A stretch of DNA of 64,000 nucleotides from Paragemmobacter straminiformis (GTDB lineage: Bacteria > Pseudomonadota > Alphaproteobacteria > Rhodobacterales > Rhodobacteraceae), in NCBI RefSeq assembly GCF_014243445.1, contig NZ_JACLQD010000001.1, positions 62,001 to 126,000 on the forward strand, in the 5' to 3' direction. The notes beneath the pieces were generated by a model that saw only the letters and a program-made list of their open reading frames with translations, did no database searches and was not told the DNA's origin. The position numbers and the translations under genes were made by a program. Shown piece after piece: positions 35,725 through 43,545 of the stretch; within the stretch, counting starts at the first letter, position 1; every line of letters begins with the position of its first letter.

Positions 35725-36501
35725 ATGCTCTCCTACCAGCACATCTACCACGCCGGGAATCTGGCCGATGTCCAGAAGCACGCGCTTCTGGCCTTCATGC
35801 TCGATTACATGACCCGCAAGGACAAGCCGCTCAGCTACATCGAAACCCACGCAGGCCGCGGCGTCTATGACCTGACCGCCCCCGAGGCCGCAAAGACGGG
35901 CGAGGCGGCGGCCGGAATTTCCCTTCTGGAACAGCGGTTTCCGCCCGACCACCCCTACCGGCAGCGCCTTGCCCAGACCCGCGCGCTCTTTGGCCCGAAC
36001 GCCTATCCCGGCTCGCCCCTCGTCGCGGCGCTCGGCTTGCGCGAAACCGATGCGATCCATCTGGCCGAATTGCACCCGCAGGAACACGCCGCCCTGACCC
36101 GCGCGATGGGCCAGTGGGGCCTGCACATCGAAAAGCGCGACGGTCTCGAAATGGCCCTTGCCCTCACCCCGCCCACCCCGCGCCGCGGGCTGCTGCTGAT
36201 CGACCCCTCCTACGAGGTCAAGACCGACTACCAGACCCTTCCCAAACTCGTCGGCCAGATCGCCCGCAAATGGAACGTCGGCACGATTGCCCTTTGGTAT
36301 CCAATACTTGTCGACGGCCCCCATACCCCCATGCTGCGCGAGCTGATGGCCGCCCACCCCGACAGTTTCCGCCACGAACTCCGCTTCCCCCCCGTCCGCG
36401 ACGGGCACAAGATGATCGGCACCGGCATGTGGATCCTCAACCCGCCCTACGGGATCGAGGCCGAAGCCGCCGCCCTTTCCGCGCTCTACAAGACCCTCTG
36501 A
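35725..36501 (+). CDS. rlmJ: 23S rRNA (adenine(2030)-N(6))-methyltransferase RlmJ
   Basis: A 258-residue SAM-dependent methyltransferase. Family opening MLSYQHIYHAGNLADVQKH, SAM-binding THAGRG near residue 42, and catalytic DPSYE (LLIDPSYEVK, about residue 162), the N6-adenine DPPY-type motif. Targets naked 23S rRNA at A2030 in E. coli. A single gene with a 259-base upstream gap shared with the TerC gene. Confidence 0.93.
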   Translation: MLSYQHIYHAGNLADVQKHALLAFMLDYMTRKDKPLSYIETHAGRGVYDLTAPEAAKTGEAAAGISLLEQRFPPDHPYRQRLAQTRALFGPNAYPGSPLVAALGLRETDAIHLAELHPQEHAALTRAMGQWGLHIEKRDGLEMALALTPPTPRRGLLLIDPSYEVKTDYQTLPKLVGQIARKWNVGTIALWYPILVDGPHTPMLRELMAAHPDSFRHELRFPPVRDGHKMIGTGMWILNPPYGIEAEAAALSALYKTL

Positions 36502-36561
36502 TCCCGCAGGCGTGACCCGCCACGGCTTGCCCCGCCCCGAAGCGCGGCCTATCCTCGGGCC

Positions 36562-36999
36562 ATGTTCGAACATCTCCTGCGCGGCCTTCTGGCCCCCGCC
36601 CCGTCCCGCCTGCCCGAACCCGATGCCCGCCTTGCCTTGGCGGCGCTGCTCGTGCGCATCGCCAAAACCGATGGTCTCTATTCGGCCGAAGAGGTCGAGA
36701 ACATCGACCGTATCCTGATGGCCCGCCACCACCTCGGCCCGTTCGAGGCCGCGCGCCTGCGCTCGGACGCCGAAACGCTCGAGGCGGAAGCCCCCGATAC
36801 CGTCCGCTTCACCCGCGCCATCAAGGCCGCGACCGACCTCGAGGACCGCTCCGCCCTGATGCAGGCCATGTGGTCCGTCGCCCTGTCCGATGGCCTGCGC
36901 GACGCCGAGGAAGACCGGCTGTTGCGCATGGTCGCCTCGCTTCTCGGCCTTTCCGATGTGGAATCGAACCTTGCCCGCAAAAGGGCCGAGCGCGCATGA
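36562..36999 (+). CDS. TerB-family protein
   Basis: A 145-residue all-helical TerB-like protein with the two internally related acidic loops of the fold (AKTDGLYSAEEVENIDRIL near residue 34 and LSDGLRDAEEDRLLRMVASL near 108). No membrane segment. Although the TerC homologue lies 1.2 kb away, they are on opposite strands and not in one operon. Its stop overlaps the start of the PhnD-like gene (ATGA, 36996-36999). Function unknown. Confidence 0.82.
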   Translation: MFEHLLRGLLAPAPSRLPEPDARLALAALLVRIAKTDGLYSAEEVENIDRILMARHHLGPFEAARLRSDAETLEAEAPDTVRFTRAIKAATDLEDRSALMQAMWSVALSDGLRDAEEDRLLRMVASLLGLSDVESNLARKRAERA

Positions 37000-37766
37000 T
37001 CGCCGCCCTTCCCATGTATGACCGCGCGGAAAACCGTGCGGCGACAGACCGTTACTGGTCGCTCATCCGTGCAGGCCTGATCGCGCGCGGCATCGACGCA
37101 CCGCAATTCCTGCGCCGGGACGATGCCGAGTTGATGCCGCAATGGACCGACCCTTCCCTGCTGCTGTCGCAGACCTGCGGCTTTCCCTTCCGCGCGAAAC
37201 TGCACGGTCGGGTCCAGCTTGTCGGCACCCCCGATTTCGGGGTCGGGGGCTGCCCGCCGGGCTATTACCGTTCGGTCCTGATCGCGCGCCGCGACGACCC
37301 GCGCCGCACCCTCGCCGATTTCGACGGCGCCGCCCTTGCCTACAACGACGCCATGTCACAATCGGGCTGGGCCGCACCGCAGACCCACGCGGCCAAGCTT
37401 GGCCTCACCCTTCGCGCAGGCGTGCAAACCGGCTCGCACGCGGCCTCGCTTGCTGCCGTTGCGACAGGCCGCGCCGATCTTGCGGCGCTCGACGCCGTGA
37501 CCTGGTCCCTGCTGGCCGAACACGATCCGCAAGCCGCCGCGGTCCACGGCATTGCCCTGACCGACCCGACCCCCGGCCTGCCCTACATCACGGCGGCAGG
37601 CCGCGACTCGGCCGGCATCTTCGAGGCCATTGCCGGGGCCATCGGCCAGCTTGACGCAACGCAAACCAGCGCCCTGCGTCTTAGGGGAATCGTTTACATT
37701 CCGGCCGAAACTTATCTCGCGGTGCCAACTCCCCCCGCGCCCGATGCGCTTGCACCGGAAAAATGA
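36996..37766 (+). CDS. PhnD-like periplasmic-binding-fold protein without signal peptide
   Basis: A 256-residue type 2 periplasmic-binding fold resembling PhnD/SsuA-type phosphonate-binding proteins (GTPDFGVGGCPPGYYRSVLIAR, YNDAMSQSGW, GSHAASLAAVATGRADLAALD). It begins MIAALPMYDRAENRAATDRYW and has no signal peptide, so as called it would stay in the cytoplasm. The ATG overlaps the TerB stop, indicating coupled expression. No phn permease or ATPase is nearby. A cytosolic ligand sensor is possible. Confidence 0.72.
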   Translation: MIAALPMYDRAENRAATDRYWSLIRAGLIARGIDAPQFLRRDDAELMPQWTDPSLLLSQTCGFPFRAKLHGRVQLVGTPDFGVGGCPPGYYRSVLIARRDDPRRTLADFDGAALAYNDAMSQSGWAAPQTHAAKLGLTLRAGVQTGSHAASLAAVATGRADLAALDAVTWSLLAEHDPQAAAVHGIALTDPTPGLPYITAAGRDSAGIFEAIAGAIGQLDATQTSALRLRGIVYIPAETYLAVPTPPAPDALAPEK

Positions 37767-37775
37767 TCAAATTCC
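37764..37775. promoter_or_regulatory. TGATCAAATTCC motif upstream of the amino-acid ABC operon
   Basis: The 12-mer TGATCAAATTCC (overlapping the PhnD-like stop) is repeated exactly at 41218-41229, and its first eight bases at 4552. It lies 94 bases before the ATPase start. Regulatory meaning is inferred only. Confidence 0.3.
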
Positions 37776-37869
37776 GCCGGACTCGGCCCCAAACCCGCGC
37801 AAAGCGCGTTGCAAAGCGTCCGAACCTGCGCCTTACTCGACTGTCATAAAAAGCAACATCCAGACCTAA

Positions 37870-38652
37870 GTGCCAGACGCAACCGCCGACACACCCGTTA
37901 TCCGCATCCGCAACCTGCACAAGAGCTATGGCCCGCTCGAAGTGCTGAAGGGTGTAGACCTGACCGCGCCGCGTGGTCATGTCGTGTCCCTCATCGGCTC
38001 GTCGGGGTCGGGGAAGTCGACGCTGCTGCGCTGCTGCAACCTGCTCGAGGAAAGCCAGGAAGGCGATATCGAGTTCGAGGGCGAAGCCGTCCGCTGGCGC
38101 GGGCAGGGGCTGAACCGCCACCCCTCCGACCGCGCGCAGGTCACGCGGATGCGCACCAACCTGTCGATGGTTTTCCAGCAGTTCAACCTGTGGTCCCACA
38201 TGACGATCCTGCAAAACGTCATGGAAGCCCCGGTCACCGTGCTGAAACGCGATCCGGCCGAGGTTGAAGCCGCCGCGCGCAAATACCTTGCCAAGGTCGG
38301 CATCGCCGACAAGGCCGATGCCTGGCCCGCGCAGCTTTCGGGCGGCCAGCAGCAACGCGCCGCCATCGCCCGTGCGCTGTGCATGGAACCCCGCGCCCTG
38401 TTGTTCGACGAACCCACCTCGGCGCTGGATCCGGAACTCGAGCAGGAAGTTGTAAAAGTCATCAAGGCGCTTGCCGAAGAAGGGCGCACGATGATCCTTG
38501 TGACGCATGACATGAAACTCGCCGCCGATGTGTCGGACCATGTGGTCTTCCTGCATCGCGGCAAGATCGAAGAAGAGGGTCCGCCGGACCGTTTGTTCGG
38601 CAACCCGCAGACCGACCGTCTGCGCGGTTTCCTCTCGGCCACCTCGGCCTGA
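37870..38652 (+). CDS. Polar amino-acid/amine ABC transporter ATPase (HisP-like)
   Basis: A 260-residue HisP/GlnQ-type ATPase. Walker A GSSGSGKST (about 43-51), signature LSGGQQQR (about 157), Walker B LLFDEPTSALDPE (about 177), and H-loop VTHDM. The insertion around RWRGQGLNRHPSDRAQ is typical of HisP/octopine-type subunits. GTG start at 37870. First gene of ATPase-binding protein-permease-permease, followed by gamma-glutamylation enzymes, which suggests import of an amine or basic amino acid. Confidence 0.9.
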   Translation: MPDATADTPVIRIRNLHKSYGPLEVLKGVDLTAPRGHVVSLIGSSGSGKSTLLRCCNLLEESQEGDIEFEGEAVRWRGQGLNRHPSDRAQVTRMRTNLSMVFQQFNLWSHMTILQNVMEAPVTVLKRDPAEVEAAARKYLAKVGIADKADAWPAQLSGGQQQRAAIARALCMEPRALLFDEPTSALDPELEQEVVKVIKALAEEGRTMILVTHDMKLAADVSDHVVFLHRGKIEEEGPPDRLFGNPQTDRLRGFLSATSA

Positions 38653-38690
38653 AACCTACGACCAAGACCAAAACGAAGGGGAGCTACCAC

Positions 38691-39413
38691 ATGAAGAAAC
38701 TTATGCTTGCGACAGCCCTTGTCGCCCTGTCCGGCATGGCCGCCAGCGCGCAAGACACTGTCCGCATCGCCACCGAAGGGCTGTACCCGCCCTACAACCT
38801 CGTCAATGACGCGGGCAAACTCGACGGCTTCGAAGTCGACCTCGGCACCGAAATCTGCAAGCGCGCGGCACTGACCTGCGAATTCGTGCAGAACGACTGG
38901 GATTCGATGATGCCCAACCTGAACTCGGGCAACTTCGACGTCATCATGGCGGGCATGTCGATCACCGAAGAGCGCAAGGCCGACCGCCTCTTCACCCAGA
39001 ACTACTACCCGCCGGCCACCTCGTACTACGTGGCAGCCAGCGCCGATGTCGATCTGAAAGCCGGCGTCGTCGCCGCGCAGACCGCCACGATCCAGGCGTC
39101 GCATGTGGCCGAATCCGGCGCGCAGCTTCTGGAATTCAAGACGCCCGACGAAACCGTCGCCGCCGTCCGCAATGGCGAAGCCGATGCCGTTCTGGCCGAC
39201 AGCGAATTCCTCGACCCTGTCGTGGCCCAGTCGAACGGCGAGCTTCAGATCGTCGACAAGGTCCAGCTTGGCGGCGGCGTGGGCGCGGCCTTCCGCCAGT
39301 CCGACACCGAACTGGCCGGCAAGTTCGACAAGGCCATCGGCGAAATGAAGGCCGACGGTTCGCTGAACGAGCTGATCACCAAGTGGTTCAAGGACAAAGC
39401 CGTCCTGTTCTGA
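38691..39413 (+). CDS. Periplasmic substrate-binding protein, family 3
   Basis: A 240-residue solute-binding protein. Signal peptide residues 1-20 (cleavage after ASAQ), then the family-3 opening VRIATEGLYPPYNLVND and GFEVDLGTEICKRAALTCEF. Lys/Arg/ornithine/His- and octopine-binding relatives share this layout. A strong terminator (39423-39455) directly follows, a usual way to make the binding protein in excess of the permease. Confidence 0.9.
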   Translation: MKKLMLATALVALSGMAASAQDTVRIATEGLYPPYNLVNDAGKLDGFEVDLGTEICKRAALTCEFVQNDWDSMMPNLNSGNFDVIMAGMSITEERKADRLFTQNYYPPATSYYVAASADVDLKAGVVAAQTATIQASHVAESGAQLLEFKTPDETVAAVRNGEADAVLADSEFLDPVVAQSNGELQIVDKVQLGGGVGAAFRQSDTELAGKFDKAIGEMKADGSLNELITKWFKDKAVLF

Positions 39414-39422
39414 TGATCTTTC

Positions 39423-39455
39423 GGGAAACCGGCCCCGCGCCGGTTTCCCCTTTTT
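39423..39455 (+). terminator. Intra-operon terminator/attenuator after the binding-protein gene
   Basis: An 11-bp perfect stem GGGAAACCGGC/GCCGGTTTCCC (39423-39433 with 39439-39449), loop 5 bases, followed by CTTTTT. It begins 10 bases after the stop and 40 bases before the first permease, so read-through must feed the downstream genes. Confidence 0.85.
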
Positions 39456-39494
39456 CCCGTCACCCTTTCCCCCGTAACCCAGGCCCGAGGTGCG

Positions 39495-40376
39495 ATGTTT
39501 TCCCAATGCGCAGACCCCTCGACCCTGTCGGGGTTCAACTGGATGCTGTGCTACCTGACATCGGGCAAGCACCTTCTGTTCTATTACAGCTTCGGCACCG
39601 TCCTGATCCTTCTGGCCGTCACCGCCCCCGTGGCGCTTGGCTTCGGTTTCATGGGGGCCATCGCCGCGCGGTCGCACAGCCGCGCGCTCTCGCTGCTGGG
39701 CAAGGCCTATATGCTGATGGTGCGCGGCATCCCCGATATCATCTTCTTCATGTTCTTCGTGATCGCCCTCGATCAGGCGTTCGAGACGGGTCTGCACTAT
39801 ATCCGCTGCCCCGACTGGACCGAACCGATCCGCACGGGCCTTGAATTCAAGGTCTGTCCTGAAGCGAAAATCCCGCCCAATTCCGCCCCGCAGATCTTTC
39901 ACCAGATCTACGGCTTCGCCTTGGCCGTGGTGACCTTTGCCATCGTCTTCGGCGCTTTCACCGCCAACGTCCTTTACGGCGCGATGAACGCCGTCCCCCG
40001 CGCCCAGCTCGAAACCGCCGAGGCCTATGGCCTGTCCAACCGTCAGGTGTTCCGCCGCATCCTCGTGCCGCAGATGTGGGTCTATGCCCTGCCCGGCCTG
40101 TCCAACCTGTGGCTGATTCTCATCAAGGCCACGCCGCTGCTGTTCCTGCTCGGCGTCAACGACATCGTCTACTGGGCGCAGGAACTGGGCGGGTCCAAGA
40201 CCGACAGCTACGCCTACCCGCATGACGACTGGCGGCTGTGGTATTTCCTGTTCCTTCTGGCCTTCTACCTTGCCTTCACCCGCGTCTCGGAAATCGTGCT
40301 GGGCCGCCTGACGGCACGCCTGTCGCACGGGCAGGCCACGATGGCGGGCGAAGCGATGCGAAAGGCCGCCGCATGA
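39495..40376 (+). CDS. Polar amino-acid/amine ABC permease (HisQ-like)
   Basis: A 293-residue inner-membrane permease with about five helices and the EAA loop (LETAEAYGLSNRQVFRRILV, about residues 175-195). It has a longer periplasmic insertion (about residues 95-140) than minimal HisQ proteins. The ATG is preceded by GAGGTG. Its TGA overlaps the next permease (ATGA, 40373-40376). Confidence 0.88.
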   Translation: MFSQCADPSTLSGFNWMLCYLTSGKHLLFYYSFGTVLILLAVTAPVALGFGFMGAIAARSHSRALSLLGKAYMLMVRGIPDIIFFMFFVIALDQAFETGLHYIRCPDWTEPIRTGLEFKVCPEAKIPPNSAPQIFHQIYGFALAVVTFAIVFGAFTANVLYGAMNAVPRAQLETAEAYGLSNRQVFRRILVPQMWVYALPGLSNLWLILIKATPLLFLLGVNDIVYWAQELGGSKTDSYAYPHDDWRLWYFLFLLAFYLAFTRVSEIVLGRLTARLSHGQATMAGEAMRKAAA

Positions 40377-41206
40377 CGATGACCTGCGCCGAGACCATCG
40401 CCGCCTATGCTTTCCGCTCGATCGGTCTGGGCGAGCGGATGCTGCCCAAGACCGGCTTCACGCTGTGCGAGCAGTTCACCCTCATCGGCTCGGGCCTGAT
40501 CTGGAACATCTACTACGGCGCGCTTGCGCTTTTTGCGGGGTTCTTTCTGGCCAACGCTCTGGCACTGGCAAAATCCGCCCGCAGCCCCTGGCTGCGCAAA
40601 CCGGCCGAGTGGTTCATCTTCACCTTCCGCGGCTCGCCGTTGTTCATCCAGTTTTTCCTTGGATATCAGGCCTTTGTGCTGCTTCCCAAATCCGGCATCG
40701 ACCTGCTCGGGGTAACGATCCACACAGATTGGTTAACAAAAGCCTGGTGTGGCGCGCTGGTCGTGCTGTTCCTCAACACGGCCGCCTATTCGGCCGAAAT
40801 CTTCTACGGCGCGCTGCGCTCTGTGCCAAAAGGCGATCTCGAAGCCGCCGACGCCTATGGCATCACCGGCTTCAAACGCTTCCGCCGCATCCTCTGGCCC
40901 ACCATGCTGCGCTTGGGCTGGCCTGCCTACACGAACGAGGCGATCTTCCTGTTCCACGCCACGACACTGGTGTTCTTTTCCAGTTTCCCCGCGTTCCGCC
41001 AACAGGGCGACGCGCTCTACTACGCCAGCTATTTCGCCGACAAGACCTACAACCCCTTCATCCCCTACCCCATCGTGGGCTTTTACTTCATCTGCCTGAC
41101 GCTGACCCTGACCTTTGCCTTCAACGCCGTGAACAAGCGGTTGAACCGCCATCTGCCATCGAACCAACGCGCAAGAATTCGCTTGCGTCCTCAACTGATC
41201 CGATAG
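40373..41206 (+). CDS. Polar amino-acid/amine ABC permease (HisM-like)
   Basis: A 277-residue second permease with about five helices and EAA loop (LEAADAYGITGFKRFRRILW, about residues 156-176). Start ATG 40373 is within the end of the upstream permease; a longer frame would overlap it by 135 bases. Completes the transporter before the gamma-glutamylation genes. Confidence 0.88.
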   Translation: MTMTCAETIAAYAFRSIGLGERMLPKTGFTLCEQFTLIGSGLIWNIYYGALALFAGFFLANALALAKSARSPWLRKPAEWFIFTFRGSPLFIQFFLGYQAFVLLPKSGIDLLGVTIHTDWLTKAWCGALVVLFLNTAAYSAEIFYGALRSVPKGDLEAADAYGITGFKRFRRILWPTMLRLGWPAYTNEAIFLFHATTLVFFSSFPAFRQQGDALYYASYFADKTYNPFIPYPIVGFYFICLTLTLTFAFNAVNKRLNRHLPSNQRARIRLRPQLIR

Positions 41207-41215
41207 TAGCCTAGA

Positions 41216-41229
41216 TTTGATCAAATTCC
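41216..41229. promoter_or_regulatory. TTTGATCAAATTCC motif upstream of the first glutamine-synthetase-like gene
   Basis: A 10-bp perfect palindrome TTTGATCAAA at 41216-41225 followed by TTCC; TGATCAAATTCC is identical to 37764-37775. It lies about 121 bases before the start at 41351. Possible operator. Confidence 0.3.
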
Positions 41230-41350
41230 TCGGGCGTCTTGCCCGGGTCCGCCCAAGGGGTGGCAGTGCGGCATGGGGCTGCATGGGAATAGGGTCGAAC
41301 ACAAAGGGAAGGACCGGGGCCGGGCACATCGCTCCCCCGCCTTATGAACG

Positions 41351-42691
41351 ATGATGAAAGATTGGCTGAGAAAGCACCCGGACGTGCGGACCATCCGCGT
41401 GGCCGCTGCCGACTTGAACGGACAGGCGCGCGGCAAACGCGTGCCCGCCCGCTTCGCTGAAAACGTGACGAAGAACGGAACCCGTTTCCCGTTCTCGGTC
41501 CTGAACCTCGACATCTGGGGCGAGGATATCGACGACAGCCCGCTGGTGTTCGAACAGGGCGATCAGGACGGGGTTCTCAAACCCACCGAACGCGGCTTCA
41601 TGCCCATGCCCTGGCTCGAGGCGCCCACCGCGCTGCTGCCGATCTGGATGTTCCGCGAAAACGGCACCCCGTATGAGGGCGACCCCCGCCACGCCTTGCG
41701 CGCCGTGGTCGAGAAGTTCAAGGAACGCGGTCTGACCCCCGTGGTCGCGATGGAGCTTGAATTCTTCCTGATCGACGACTCGGGCAAGACCATGCAGGTC
41801 CCCGCCTCGCCCCGGTCGGGCAAGCGCCGCAAGGCCGCCGAAACGCTTTCGATCCGCGCGCTCGACGCCTTCGACACCTTCTTCACCGACCTCTACGATG
41901 CCTGCGAGGCGATGGACATTCCCGCCGACACCACCACCTCGGAAACCGGCCTCGGCCAGTTCGAGGTGAACCTGATGCATTGCGACGACGCGCTGCGCGC
42001 CGCCGACGACGCATGGTTCTTCAAGATGCTGGTCAAAGGTCTGGCCCGCCGCCACGGCTTTGCCGCCAGCTTCATGGCCAAGCCCTATCCGGAATACTCC
42101 GGCTCGGGCCTGCACACCCATTTCAGCCTGATCGACGAAGACGGTCGCAACGTCTTTGACAGCGGCGGCCCCAAGGGCACGGCGACCTTGCGCTCGGCGG
42201 TGGCGGGGTGCCTCAATGCCATGCACGATTCCGCGCTGATCTTCGCGCCGCACCAGAACAGCTACGAACGCCTCGTTCCGGGGAAACATGCGCCCACCTC
42301 GATCTGCTGGGGCTACGAGAACCGCACCGCCGCCATCCGCATCCCTGCCGGCAACCCCGGCGCACGGCGGATCGAGCATCGCGTGGCGGGCGGCGACGTG
42401 AACCCCTATCTCATGCTTGCGGCCATCCTCGGCGCGGCACTCGACGGGATCACGCAGGCGATGGAACCCCCCGCCCCGATCACCGGCAACGCCTATGCGA
42501 TCGAGGATCTGCCCCAGATTCCCGACAGCTGGGAAGCCGCGATCGACGCGCTCGAGCAAAGCCCGATCGTGCCGCGCTTCATCCACCCCGAGCTGATCAA
42601 GAACCTGATCCACACCAAACGGCAGGAACTGCACTACATCGGGGAACTCACGGAAACCGAACGGGTCGAGCTTTACCTCGACACGGTCTGA
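41351..42691 (+). CDS. Glutamine-synthetase-family ligase (gamma-glutamylputrescine synthetase-like), copy 1
   Basis: A 446-residue GS-family ligase. Catalytic-domain motifs: VAMELEFFLID, ETGLGQFEVNL, GSGLHTHFSLID, NSYERLVPGKHAPTS and ENRTAAIRIP, all matching ATP/metal-binding strands, so activity is expected. GS relatives beside amine importers ligate glutamate to putrescine or other amines (PuuA). A second, divergent paralogue follows two genes on, with a class I amidotransferase between and an oxidase after, mirroring the Puu pathway. Two ATGs (41351, 41354) are possible starts. Nested palindromes begin at its stop codon. Confidence 0.85.
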   Translation: MMKDWLRKHPDVRTIRVAAADLNGQARGKRVPARFAENVTKNGTRFPFSVLNLDIWGEDIDDSPLVFEQGDQDGVLKPTERGFMPMPWLEAPTALLPIWMFRENGTPYEGDPRHALRAVVEKFKERGLTPVVAMELEFFLIDDSGKTMQVPASPRSGKRRKAAETLSIRALDAFDTFFTDLYDACEAMDIPADTTTSETGLGQFEVNLMHCDDALRAADDAWFFKMLVKGLARRHGFAASFMAKPYPEYSGSGLHTHFSLIDEDGRNVFDSGGPKGTATLRSAVAGCLNAMHDSALIFAPHQNSYERLVPGKHAPTSICWGYENRTAAIRIPAGNPGARRIEHRVAGGDVNPYLMLAAILGAALDGITQAMEPPAPITGNAYAIEDLPQIPDSWEAAIDALEQSPIVPRFIHPELIKNLIHTKRQELHYIGELTETERVELYLDTV

Positions 42692-42771
42692 CGGGCCCTG
42701 AATTTTCGCAGAAAATTCGTTGGGCCCGACCAAGGGGGCAACGATTTTTCTGCGAAAAATCAGCCCCCTTG
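42692..42771. repeat. Two nested palindromes after the glutamine-synthetase-like gene
   Basis: First: outer CGGGCCC/GGGCCCG (42692-42698 with 42722-42728) enclosing GAATTTTC-GCA-GAAAATTC (42700-42718). Second: outer CAAGGGGGC/GCCCCCTTG (42731-42739 with 42763-42771) enclosing GATTTTTC-TGC-GAAAAATC (42743-42761). The inner 19-mers are exact copies of those at 23189 and 22931. Confidence 0.9.
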
Positions 42772-42824
42772 CCGAAAGTGCAGCGCAGACACTACCTTTC
42801 TTCTATCGGCAATCAGGCAAACCC

Positions 42825-43505
42825 ATGCTCATCGGCATCCTGCAGACTGGCCTCGCCCCCGAAATGCTCGCCCCCGAGATGGGCGATTATCCCGACATGT
42901 TCGCACGCCTGCTGGGCGGGCATGGTTTCACCTTCCGCACCTGGCGCGTGGTCGAGGGGGAATTTCCCGCCTCGGTCCATGATGCCGACGGCTGGCTCAT
43001 CACCGGCTCGCGCCACGGGGTCTATGAAGACCACGCATGGATCCCGCCGCTCGAGCAATTCATCCGCGACAGTTTCGCGGCCCATGTGCCGGTGGTGGGA
43101 ATCTGCTTTGGTCACCAGATCGTGGCGCAAGCCATGGGCGGCAAGGTCGAACGCTACGCGGGCGGTTGGGCCGTCGGCGCGCAGGACTACGATTTCGACG
43201 GCGAGACGCTGACCCTGAACGCATGGCACCGCGATCAGGTGGTCGAGGTGCCAAAGGGCGCCAAGGTCATTGCCAGCAACGATTTCTGCACCAACGCGGC
43301 ACTGCTTTATGACGACCGCGCCTTCACGGTGCAGGCCCATCCCGAATTCCGCCCCGAATTCGTCGATGGGCTGATGAAGACACGGGGCAAAGGCGTCGTC
43401 CCGGACGAGGTGATGGCCAAGGCCGCAACCCGCCTGACCGACCCCTTGCAAGACAAAAGCATCGCGGCCCGCATCGCCGCCTTTTTCAAGGAACCCCGCG
43501 CCTGA
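42825..43505 (+). CDS. Class I glutamine amidotransferase-like hydrolase
   Basis: A 226-residue amidotransferase-fold protein. Nucleophile Cys94 in VVGICFGHQIVAQAMGG; His172 and Glu174 in VQAHPEFRPEF complete the triad. Between two GS-like ligases, so it may hydrolyse a gamma-glutamyl intermediate, as PuuD does for gamma-glutamyl-GABA, though its sequence is closer to GMP-synthase-type amidotransferases. Start ATG 42825; the frame upstream runs through the palindromes. Confidence 0.83.
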   Translation: MLIGILQTGLAPEMLAPEMGDYPDMFARLLGGHGFTFRTWRVVEGEFPASVHDADGWLITGSRHGVYEDHAWIPPLEQFIRDSFAAHVPVVGICFGHQIVAQAMGGKVERYAGGWAVGAQDYDFDGETLTLNAWHRDQVVEVPKGAKVIASNDFCTNAALLYDDRAFTVQAHPEFRPEFVDGLMKTRGKGVVPDEVMAKAATRLTDPLQDKSIAARIAAFFKEPRA

Positions 43506-43545
43506 ACCCCTTCCGGCGCGGCAACCCCGAACCATAGTGTGACCC

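Noticed and set aside
34794-36999. A tellurite-resistance operon (TerC plus TerB)
   Set aside because: The two genes are on opposite strands, separated by rlmJ and gaps, and no terADEZ genes are present.
41272-41350. Riboswitch before the glutamine-synthetase-like gene
   Set aside because: No recognisable conserved core of glycine, glutamine or polyamine-related RNAs could be seen.
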